Below are positions 13,821 to 19,377 of a stretch of DNA of 19,377 nt, piece by piece. Positions within the stretch are counted from its first letter, which is position 1. The number at the start of each line of letters is the position of its first letter. Made by a program: the position numbers and the translations under genes. Origin of the DNA: JAXIHJ01 sp034189755 (GTDB taxonomy: Bacteria; Planctomycetota; Phycisphaerae; SM23-33); contig JAXIHJ010000009.1 of NCBI GenBank assembly GCA_034189755.1, forward strand, positions 1-19,377, in the 5' to 3' direction. The notes under the pieces were generated by a model. That model was not told the origin of the DNA and searched no databases. It worked only from the letters and a program-made list of their open reading frames with translations.

Positions 13821-14836
13821 AGTTCCGGGCCGGTAAGGCGGGGTGTATATTTTTGGACCAGTTTCCGGATATCTTCCTGGTCAGGGTCGGTTTCCAGTGA
13901 CAGATTCCACTCTTCCAGGGCCTTGTCCCTAAGCTGGACCTTGCTGCGGTCCATGACGAACCGGGTCATGTACACCACTCCAAGGCCGCGGTGGGCGGCG
14001 GCGCTGCCGGCGTCAAGTTCGATGGCCTGTTCGTACGCCGTAACAGCCTGGTCGTAGTCCCGCAAGTGATAATAGCATATGCCTATCTGCTCCCACGGAT
14101 GGGGATCGTTCGGTGCTTCTTCGGCGGCCAGTTTGAACAGATGCAGCGCCGACTTGATTCGCCCCTGGCGCATGTAAGTTGAGCCGAAATTCAGCAGAAG
14201 CTGCGGCTGATGCGTATCAAGTTCCAGCGACGCCTTGTAAGCCCGGATAGCGTCATAGAGGCGGTTCTGGCTGTCGTAGATAATGGCCAGGTTGTTGTAT
14301 GCTTCGGGCTTGTTCGGGTTGATTCGGATTGCGGCCTGGCAGTACTGAAGCGCCAAATCGTACTTGCCCAGTTGGAAGTAGCAGGCGCAGAGGTTCAGGT
14401 TCGCATCGAAGTCGTTCGGGGCGATCATAATCGCCCGGAGATAAGTATTGACGGCCTGGCGGAGATACTGCTCGATGCGATCCAGTGTCTTGGCGGCTTC
14501 GGAGAGTATCTGATACGTTACTCCGAGGTTGTAATGCGGACGGAATGCATACGGATTGGCCTTGCAGGCGCTCTCATAAGACCGCTGGGCCGACTTGTAG
14601 TTGCCGCGGCGGCGATAGATATCCCCGGCGGCACTATGAGCGACCGACAGGGTCGGGTCGCACCGGACGGCCTCGGCCAATTCCGCCAGTGCAGCGTCCA
14701 GGTCGCCTTGTTCGGCCAGCAACTGACCACGGACGTAGTGTTCGACGGCCGCCCGTTCCGGGGCGACCCACTGACAACCTGGCGCGACTGCCGCCGCTAT
14801 AATCACTGAAAAAATCAACCCGTTTGCCGTGCGCAC
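13817..14836 (-). CDS. TPR-repeat lipoprotein
   Basis: A 339-residue protein with a lipoprotein signal: a hydrophobic N-terminus ending VAPGC, with C21 the likely lipidated residue. The rest is a run of about seven tetratricopeptide repeats; examples begin AVEHYVRGQLLAEQGDLDAA, AHSAAGDIYRRRGNYKSA, AYNNLAIIYDSQNRLYDA and PWEQIGICYYHLRDYDQA. TPR proteins are protein-binding scaffolds, so no enzymatic role is proposed. The start is a GTG with GGAGG seven bases upstream and a sigma-70-like promoter before it. It is the first gene of a two-gene unit with the radical SAM protein, overlapping it by four bases. That tight coupling suggests a joint function, but none can be named. Confidence 0.88.
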   Translation of the reverse strand: MRTANGLIFSVIIAAAVAPGCQWVAPERAAVEHYVRGQLLAEQGDLDAALAELAEAVRCDPTLSVAHSAAGDIYRRRGNYKSAQRSYESACKANPYAFRPHYNLGVTYQILSEAAKTLDRIEQYLRQAVNTYLRAIMIAPNDFDANLNLCACYFQLGKYDLALQYCQAAIRINPNKPEAYNNLAIIYDSQNRLYDAIRAYKASLELDTHQPQLLLNFGSTYMRQGRIKSALHLFKLAAEEAPNDPHPWEQIGICYYHLRDYDQAVTAYEQAIELDAGSAAAHRGLGVVYMTRFVMDRSKVQLRDKALEEWNLSLETDPDQEDIRKLVQKYTPRLTGPEL

Positions 14837-14885
14837 CGGCCATCCTCCGCGCAGTTTTTCATCATATTATTTACGAACCTGTATC

Positions 14886-14914
14886 TTTGTACCTGTGGGC
14901 TTGTAACAGGTCAA
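14886..14914 (-). promoter_or_regulatory. Predicted promoter of the TPR/radical SAM unit
   Basis: The minus strand reads TTGACC, a 17-bp spacer, then TACAAA (+ strand 14909-14914 and 14886-14891). The -35 matches five of six and the -10 four of six consensus bases. Transcription would start near 14879, leaving about 43 nt before the GTG start and its GGAGG. Confidence 0.55.
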
Positions 14915-14960
14915 GGGTCAGCTTCCGACCTGTTTGCTGTGCGCCGCAGCCGGGCTGCGA

Positions 14961-14966
14961 TACAAT
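14961..14966 (+). promoter_or_regulatory. Possible -10 element of rnpA-yidD
   Basis: TACAAT lies 31 bp before the rnpA start. No good -35 is seen at normal spacing (TTGCTG is 21 bp away), and a CGCAGC-CGG-GCTGCG hairpin (14945-14959) fills the spacer. The same TACAAT -10 is used by the predicted promoters at 9763 and 17388. Confidence 0.3.
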
Positions 14967-14997
14967 TAGTCTTGCCGCACAGCCAGATGGAGATTGG

Positions 14998-15363
14998 ATG
15001 AATCAGCACGCAGACAGGAAGTTCCGCGTTACACGGCGGAAAGACATATTGCGGCTGTTCGACGGCGGACGACGTTCTGCCGACGGGTGCATAACGCTTC
15101 TGGCTGCGCCTAACGAGCTGGGCCATGCCCGGATGGGCGTGGCGGTGGGCTTACGGCACGGCAACGCCGTTCGCCGCAATCGGATAAAGCGGCTCTGTCG
15201 TGAAGCGTTTCGCCTGGTGCGTAACGAGCTGCCGGCCGGTTGGGATTACATGATGCTCCCTCGCATCGGGGCGGATTATACACTGCTGGGCCTTCAGGCC
15301 TCGCTGCGTACACTCGCGCCGCGCGCAACCGAATCCGGGCGCAGCAAGGCGGTGGACTCATGA
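14998..15363 (+). CDS. rnpA: Ribonuclease P protein component
   Basis: A 121-residue basic protein, the protein subunit of RNase P, which with the catalytic RNA removes 5' leaders from pre-tRNAs. The family signature is RRNRIKRLCREAFR at 59-72 (the RNR box), preceded by FRVTRRKDILRLF and MGVAVGLRHGNAV. The length is normal. The start is the ATG at 14998 with GGAG five bases upstream; the same frame stays open further upstream but without family similarity. Its stop overlaps the yidD start by ATGA, the usual rnpA-yidD arrangement. Ribosomal protein L34 (rpmH), normally just upstream, is absent: the preceding 160 bp contain no gene and the next gene is on the other strand. Confidence 0.93.
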   Translation: MNQHADRKFRVTRRKDILRLFDGGRRSADGCITLLAAPNELGHARMGVAVGLRHGNAVRRNRIKRLCREAFRLVRNELPAGWDYMMLPRIGADYTLLGLQASLRTLAPRATESGRSKAVDS

Positions 15364-15608
15364 CGGCCGGTGCGATTCTGAACAAGCTGTCCGGCCTGCC
15401 GGGCGAAATGCTGATCCTGATGGTTCGGCTGTACCAGGTAACGGTTTCGCCGTGGCTGGGCCGGCAGTGCCGTTTCGTGCCGACCTGTAGTGAATACTTT
15501 ATCGAGGCGGTGCGAACGCGCGGCGCTATCCGCGGCGCGATGATGGGTCTGTGGCGAATCCTGCGCTGTCATCCGCTGGGCGGGGGCGGCTACGACCCGG
15601 CGAAATAA
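15360..15608 (+). CDS. yidD: Membrane protein insertion efficiency factor YidD
   Basis: An 82-residue YidD protein, a small membrane-associated factor that helps YidC-dependent insertion of inner-membrane proteins. Family motifs: LYQVTVSPWLGRQCRF, PTCSEYFIEAV, and the end RCHPLGGGGYDPAK. The N-terminus is amphipathic. The start ATG overlaps the rnpA stop (ATGA), so translation is coupled. The conserved neighbour yidC (oxaA) does not follow; the next gene converges from the other strand 11 bp away. An earlier in-frame ATG at 15240 lies inside rnpA and is rejected. Confidence 0.94.
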   Translation: MTAGAILNKLSGLPGEMLILMVRLYQVTVSPWLGRQCRFVPTCSEYFIEAVRTRGAIRGAMMGLWRILRCHPLGGGGYDPAK

Positions 15609-15619
15609 AGCTCCGCCCG

Positions 15620-16381
15620 CTATTTTGAGCTGCGCTTGCGGCGAGGGGGCCGGTGTGGCGGGCGGCCTATCAGTGTTCCTTCGCCGCTGCGGCGGGGAAC
15701 GACAAATTCCCGTTCCCCCGTTCGGCGGCATTGTTCCAGCACGCAGGCTTCCTCGATGATGCTGGTTGCTTCCTTGAGGCTGTCCGTCACGAAAAACAGC
15801 TCCAGGTCCTGTGGATCGATCTTCCGGTCGCCGCTTTTGAGCATCGCCTTTTTCAGCCAGTCTATCATCCCGCTCCAGTAGTTGCGCCCTATCAGGACCA
15901 CCGGAAACATCTCCGCCTTGCCGGTCTGTATGAGCGTCATTGAATTGAAAAACTCGTGCAGCGTACCGAACCCGCCCGGAAAGCAGACGAACGCGCAGGA
16001 GTACTTCACGAACATCACCAGCCGGGCGAAGAAGTAGTGGAAATCGATCTGGACATCGGCGTATGGATTGGCTTTCTGTTCATGTGGCAGTGTGATATTC
16101 AGGCCTACCGACGTCCCGCCGGCATCGGCTGCACCACGATTGGCCGCCTCCATGATGCCAGGCCCGCCGCCGGTAACAATCGCAAAGCCTCGTTCGGCGA
16201 GTATCCGCGACAGTTTACGGGCTTTTGCGTAGGCCGGGGCGGCCTTACGCGCTCGGGACGAGCCAAATACGCTCACCGCGGGGCCGATGCGGCTCATCGT
16301 CTCGAAACCTTCGACAAACTCGCTCATGATACGGAATACCCGCCAGGTGTCGTCGCTTGTGAAAGTCGCTTGTTCCGTCAT
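15620..16381 (-). CDS. LOG-family nucleotide 5'-monophosphate phosphoribohydrolase (TIGR00730-type)
   Basis: A 253-residue Rossmann-fold protein of the LOG/lysine-decarboxylase-like family, which hydrolyses nucleoside 5'-monophosphates (cytokinin ribotides in plants, purine nucleotides for PpnN) to base and ribose 5-phosphate. The two signatures are GGGPGIMEAAN (71-81) and PGGFGTLHE (135-143), the latter with the catalytic glutamate. An N-terminal extension of about 30 residues and a basic, Pro/Arg-rich tail flank the core. The start ATG has AGGAG five bases upstream. It is monocistronic, convergent with yidD and divergent from the exported protein gene at 16532. Older annotation as lysine decarboxylase is not supported by the motif. 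Confidence 0.9.
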   Translation of the reverse strand: MTEQATFTSDDTWRVFRIMSEFVEGFETMSRIGPAVSVFGSSRARKAAPAYAKARKLSRILAERGFAIVTGGGPGIMEAANRGAADAGGTSVGLNITLPHEQKANPYADVQIDFHYFFARLVMFVKYSCAFVCFPGGFGTLHEFFNSMTLIQTGKAEMFPVVLIGRNYWSGMIDWLKKAMLKSGDRKIDPQDLELFFVTDSLKEATSIIEEACVLEQCRRTGEREFVVPRRSGEGTLIGRPPHRPPRRKRSSK

Positions 16382-16531
16382 GGCTTCTCCTGTAGGCCGC
16401 TCTGTTTATTATTCATCGGCGAATGACCGAGCCGATCCTCATTCTTTCATGCCCCCGGCATTCCGGTTACCGTGTTTTTTATGGGATACAGTCGGAAAAT
16501 GCGGTACCTTGTTCGCAGCAGGAGAGTCTCA

Positions 16532-17368
16532 ATGCGTCGAATATGGCCTTTATTGGTTTGCCTGCTCGCAACCAGCGGTTGCGGGGGCTACTACATACTG
16601 ACCGTGCCGGACCATTTGGCCCCAGCCGGCGATGAAACGGCAGTGGTCGTTCGCTTGCAGCGAAACGATTTTTTCATACTGGCCATGCCTGTCAAGGGCG
16701 CCGTCATGCGATTTCAGGTCGGCGGCGACCAGCAGCGGGCGGCCTATACGGATGACCTGGGCTATGCCGGCGCGACGTTGCAGGCCCCGGACGAATCCGG
16801 CAGGTACCTGATGCGGGTCTCGCATCTGGACCGTGAGGGCGAAGAAGTCTACGCCGAGGTTCTCGTGTACGCCTGGCGGGCGAACCGCCCCGTCATTGCC
16901 GTGGACCTGGACGGTCTGCCGCGTGCGGCGGGAGGCAAACTCTGGGATGCACGCGACGCACTGAAACGCCTGAATCGCGGGGCGAACCTGATCTACTTTA
17001 CCCGCAAGGACGTTAAGGACCACGACAAGGCCCATCGCATGCTCGCGGCGGCCGGGTTTCCTGACGGGCCTGTGCTGCTGTGGCGGCGAAAGCGGTGGCA
17101 CATCGTCCGTGGGCGGTGGAAAATGCCCAAAGTCGTCGTCGAGAGCAGGCTGGTCAGCCAGTTGGCCGAAATTCGCGGTCTGTTTCCCGCCCTGAATAAA
17201 GGCGTTTGCAACTCCGAGATTGCGGCAAAGGCGTTTGCCGCAGCCGGGCTGAAGCCCGTCGTTATCGGTAAGGCGAACGTGAACCTGCCTGAGGTAACCA
17301 GATTCTCGTCCTGGTCACTGCTGGCAAAACAGGGATTATGCGATTCTGCGTCTCAACCGGCGCAGTGA
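16532..17368 (+). CDS. Predicted exported protein with HAD/LNS2-like C-terminal domain
   Basis: A 278-residue protein. The first 17 residues are a signal sequence with C17 as a possible lipidation site, though the lipobox (ATSGC) is not canonical at -3. Residues about 25-115 look like a beta-sandwich: short strands and a segment describing a deliverable load (DDLGYAGATLQAPDESGRY). From residue 121 the pattern matches the HAD superfamily, LNS2/App1 type: VDLDGL (124-129) for the two aspartates, IYFTRK (154-159) for motif II and a lysine near KMPK for motif III. The motif IV aspartates of phosphatases are not obvious (CNSEIAAKAF). Activity may therefore be lost or altered. The start has AGGAG seven bases upstream. 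It precedes the LPS-core genes by 33 bp but they have their own promoter. Confidence 0.7.
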   Translation: MRRIWPLLVCLLATSGCGGYYILTVPDHLAPAGDETAVVVRLQRNDFFILAMPVKGAVMRFQVGGDQQRAAYTDDLGYAGATLQAPDESGRYLMRVSHLDREGEEVYAEVLVYAWRANRPVIAVDLDGLPRAAGGKLWDARDALKRLNRGANLIYFTRKDVKDHDKAHRMLAAAGFPDGPVLLWRRKRWHIVRGRWKMPKVVVESRLVSQLAEIRGLFPALNKGVCNSEIAAKAFAAAGLKPVVIGKANVNLPEVTRFSSWSLLAKQGLCDSASQPAQ

Positions 17369-17393
17369 AATCCTGAAGCGCCTTGGCTACAAT
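17365..17393 (+). promoter_or_regulatory. Predicted promoter of the LPS-core operon, nearly leaderless
   Basis: GTGAAA (17365-17370) and TACAAT (17388-17393) are separated by 17 bp. The ATG of the heptosyltransferase begins eight bases after the -10, where transcription would start, and no Shine-Dalgarno lies between. The -35 overlaps the end of the upstream gene. Confidence 0.4.
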
Positions 17394-17401
17394 GCTCCCC
17401 T

Positions 17402-18472
17402 ATGTCGCAGCCTGATAGAATTGCGGTATTCCTGCCGAACTGGATAGGCGACGCGGTAATGGCCACGCCGGCCCTGCGGGCGCTGCGCCGGAAGTTTGAG
17501 GGGGCTAAAATCTCCTTCGTCGGCAAGGATGCGTGTATGGAGGTTCTGGCCGGCGGCAATTTGGCTGACGATTTTCTGCCGGACGTTTCCAAACGTCGCC
17601 CGCGACTGATCCATTTTTTTCGCATGCGCAGGCGGCTTCGCGCCGGCCGGTACGACCTGGCGGTGTTGCTGCCGAATAGTTTTCGCACGGCGGCGCTGGC
17701 GTACTCGGCGGGTATTGACCGCATCGCCGGCTATGCCCGCGACGGCCGAGGCTGGATGCTGAGCGACAAGCTCAGCCCGGCCCGCGACGAAGCCGGAAAA
17801 TTCATCCCTGCGCCGATGATCGATTACTATCTGAACCTGATGCGATTGCTGGGCGCCGAGGCCGACTCGAGGCGGATGAAACTCGCCGTTACGCCCGCAG
17901 AAGACGCAGAAGCCGCCAGATTCTTCGACGAGGCGGACATAGACCCGGCCCGGCCTCTGGTTATGCTCAACCCCGGCGCGTCGTTTGGTCCGAGCAAGCT
18001 TTGGCCGCCGGAGCGTTACGCCGCCGTTGCCGATGCACTGATTGACCGCCGTGGCGCGCAGATTATTATTAACGCCTCGCCTTCGGACCGCCCGGTTGCC
18101 ACCCGGGTCGCCGCTGCTATGCGACGCTCGCCGAGCGTCAACTTCGCGGATCGCGACAACACGCTCGGTTTACTTAAGGCCCTGTTAAGGCGAAGCTCTC
18201 TGCTGATTACCAACGACACCGGCGCGCGGCACATCGCCGCGGCGTTCGGCGTTGCTGTCGTAACGCTGTTCGGCAGCACCGATCCTCGCTGGTCCGAGAT
18301 CGGTTGTGAGTCCGAACGGATTGTTTGCACGAACGTTTCGTGCAGCCCGTGCCAGAAAAAACGGTGCCCTTTGCCGGCCGGGCCGATGCACCACCGGTGC
18401 ATGACCGCCATTACGGTTGAAATGGTGCTGGCTGCGGCCAAGGAACTGCTCGACGCCTCCGGGCACGATTAA
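17402..18472 (+). CDS. waaF: Glycosyltransferase family 9, heptosyltransferase II-like
   Basis: A 356-residue GT9 glycosyltransferase (GT-B fold) that in LPS synthesis adds heptose, or a similar sugar from an ADP-sugar, to the lipid A-Kdo core on the inner membrane's cytoplasmic face. The N-terminal acceptor domain begins IAVFLPNWIGDAVMATPALRA. The C-terminal donor domain has LNPGASFGPSKLWP and TNDTGARHIAAAFG (270-283), followed by LFGSTDP. A cysteine-rich tail (CSPCQKKRC) as in WaaF follows. The length is normal. It leads a compact operon: the kinase follows after 11 bp. The subfamily name is by motif; waaC or waaQ-type activity cannot be excluded, and the sugar donor may not be heptose in Planctomycetota. 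Confidence 0.9.
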   Translation: MSQPDRIAVFLPNWIGDAVMATPALRALRRKFEGAKISFVGKDACMEVLAGGNLADDFLPDVSKRRPRLIHFFRMRRRLRAGRYDLAVLLPNSFRTAALAYSAGIDRIAGYARDGRGWMLSDKLSPARDEAGKFIPAPMIDYYLNLMRLLGAEADSRRMKLAVTPAEDAEAARFFDEADIDPARPLVMLNPGASFGPSKLWPPERYAAVADALIDRRGAQIIINASPSDRPVATRVAAAMRRSPSVNFADRDNTLGLLKALLRRSSLLITNDTGARHIAAAFGVAVVTLFGSTDPRWSEIGCESERIVCTNVSCSPCQKKRCPLPAGPMHHRCMTAITVEMVLAAAKELLDASGHD

Positions 18473-18483
18473 GGAACGGCAAT

Positions 18484-19302
18484 ATGACCCGCCAGGCAAA
18501 GTGGGTGCAATCGCTGATGGATGCGCTGCGGCGCGAGGGACTCGACTCGGTCGAAGGCGCGTTTGGCTATGCCGGCGGTGAAGATCTGCACAAGCCGGAG
18601 CTGGGCCATCGCCGGCGCACCCGGCTGTGCTTGGAAGACGACGACGGGCGGAAGCATGAGGTATATCTCAAGCGATACGACTGTGAGCCGTTTTTCCGGC
18701 GGCTTCGACGGTGGCTGACCTACGGCATACGGCGCAGCCCGGCCAGCATCGAATTTGACAACATTCGTACCGCCGCCGCCGCGGGCCTGAGCACTATGCC
18801 GGCGCTGGCCTGCGGCCAGGAGCAACGGTTCCTGCGCGACGGACGCAGCTACCTGTTCGTCGCGGCCGTGCCGGGCGAATCGCTGGAACGATGCGGCGAC
18901 GAGTTTCTGGCTGGCCACCATGATACGCCGCAGGCCGTCAGCGAGTTGACCGCCGCGTTGGCCGAGATGGTTCGCAAACTGCACGCCGCCGGCTATGTTC
19001 ATCGAGACCTGTATGCCGCGCACGTCTTTCTGCACGAAGCCGACGGGCGTATAGAGTTGTACCTGATCGACCTGGCGAGAATGTTCCAGCCTCGTTGGCG
19101 GCGGTTCCGCTGGCGGGTGAAGGACCTGGCCCAACTGAAATATTCGATGCCGGACCGATGGGTCGAGCCGTGCTGGCAGAAGTTTCTGGCGACGTATCTC
19201 GGCAGGGACTGGGCCAGGCATTTAGACTGCTATCGCCGCGCCGTCGACCGCAAGGTAGCGGATATGCGGCGCAGGGCACAACGGCGGCGAAAGGAAATGT
19301 AA
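18484..19302 (+). CDS. WaaP/Kdo-kinase-like lipopolysaccharide kinase
   Basis: A 272-residue protein-kinase-fold enzyme of the LPS kinase family (WaaP, KdkA, InaA). It phosphorylates a core sugar such as heptose or Kdo, strengthening the outer membrane through metal bridging. The ATP-binding lysine is probably in VYLKRY (about residue 62). The catalytic loop is HRDLYAAHVF with D175, and the metal-binding aspartate is D196 in IDLAR, standing for the DFG motif. The start ATG has AAGGA eight bases upstream. It sits between the GT9 gene (11 bp) and a GT4 gene (6 bp), matching the waaF-waaP-waaG order of LPS-core operons. The C-terminus is strongly basic (RRRAQRRRK). It acts at the cytoplasmic face of the inner membrane. 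Confidence 0.9.
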   Translation: MTRQAKWVQSLMDALRREGLDSVEGAFGYAGGEDLHKPELGHRRRTRLCLEDDDGRKHEVYLKRYDCEPFFRRLRRWLTYGIRRSPASIEFDNIRTAAAAGLSTMPALACGQEQRFLRDGRSYLFVAAVPGESLERCGDEFLAGHHDTPQAVSELTAALAEMVRKLHAAGYVHRDLYAAHVFLHEADGRIELYLIDLARMFQPRWRRFRWRVKDLAQLKYSMPDRWVEPCWQKFLATYLGRDWARHLDCYRRAVDRKVADMRRRAQRRRKEM

Positions 19303-19308
19303 TCATAT

Positions 19309-19377
19309 ATGAAAATCGCCCTTGTTATTGAGCGAATGGACGTTTCCCGCGGCGGGCGCGAGACCTCGACGGCGCAG
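19309..19377 (+). CDS. Glycosyltransferase family 4 (WaaG-like), N-terminal fragment cut by the window end
   Basis: Only the first 23 codons are present. They begin MKIALVIERMDVSRGG, the typical opening strand and glycine-rich loop of GT4 enzymes such as WaaG (MKIAFVIERF..SRGG.E). The gene starts six bases after the kinase stop and is the third member of the core-sugar operon. An AAGGA lies about 13 bases upstream, a weak ribosome site. The rest of the protein, including the nucleotide-sugar domain, is outside the window. Confidence 0.75.
   Translation, partial: MKIALVIERMDVSRGGRETSTAQ

Noticed and set aside
14824..14997. An N-terminal extension of RnpA in the same open frame
   Set aside because: The extension has no family similarity and crosses the predicted promoter of the opposite-strand unit; the ATG at 14998 has a ribosome site and gives a normal RnpA length.
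15620..16381. Lysine decarboxylase
   Set aside because: The PGGxGTxxE and GGGPGIMEA motifs define the LOG phosphoribohydrolase family; the older name is a mis-annotation.
1..19377. CRISPR arrays, transposases, integrases or phage genes
   Set aside because: No regularly spaced repeats and no proteins of these families were seen on either strand.

Overview
The window looks like a chromosomal segment of a moderately GC-rich Gram-negative bacterium, probably Planctomycetota and perhaps Phycisphaerae. The Gram-negative part is firm: there are lipid A/core sugar genes (a GT9 heptosyltransferase, a WaaP/Kdo-kinase-like protein, the start of a GT4 glycosyltransferase) and lipoproteins. The phylum is an inference from the gene mix: a zinc-ribbon/transmembrane/vWA protein, a NirJ/AhbC/AhbD-type radical SAM protein, and an rnpA-yidD pair without rpmH or yidC beside it. 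No CRISPR array, transposase or phage gene is visible.

Region 1 (1-9711) is a divergent catabolic locus. On the minus strand a DeoR/GlpR-type regulator is followed by two zinc-dependent medium-chain dehydrogenases. The second of these has lost its C-terminus and is joined to the tail of a short-chain dehydrogenase gene. On the plus strand a probable operon encodes a fused E1 alpha/beta 2-oxoacid dehydrogenase, a lone 90-residue lipoyl domain, a divergent class II aldolase, a PIG-L deacetylase, a NagB-like isomerase/deaminase and a PfkB sugar kinase. The promoter region of about 300 bp between the two arms carries back-to-back promoters and several ATGTTAT/ATGTTA boxes that may be the DeoR operators. 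No E2 catalytic domain or E3 is present. The enzyme set suggests an undescribed route for an N-acetylated sugar, amino-polyol or inositol-like compound; the substrate cannot be read from the sequence.

Region 2 (9740-12400) has its own promoter and holds a membrane-anchored zinc-ribbon vWA protein, an AcsE-like methyltetrahydrofolate methyltransferase with no corrinoid partner nearby, and a YggS-type PLP protein that may be leaderless. Region 3 (12400-12780) is noncoding: a hairpin, short direct and inverted repeats and a tRNA-Ala(CGC).

Region 4 (12771-14914) is a minus-strand, translationally coupled pair, a TPR lipoprotein and a radical SAM/SPASM-type protein, with a good promoter. Region 5 (14961-15608) is rnpA overlapping yidD. 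A LOG-family nucleotide hydrolase lies downstream on the opposite strand, divergent from a probable exported protein with a HAD/LNS2-like C-terminal domain. Region 6 (17365-19377) is the start of an LPS-core operon: waaF-like, waaP-like and a truncated GT4 gene.
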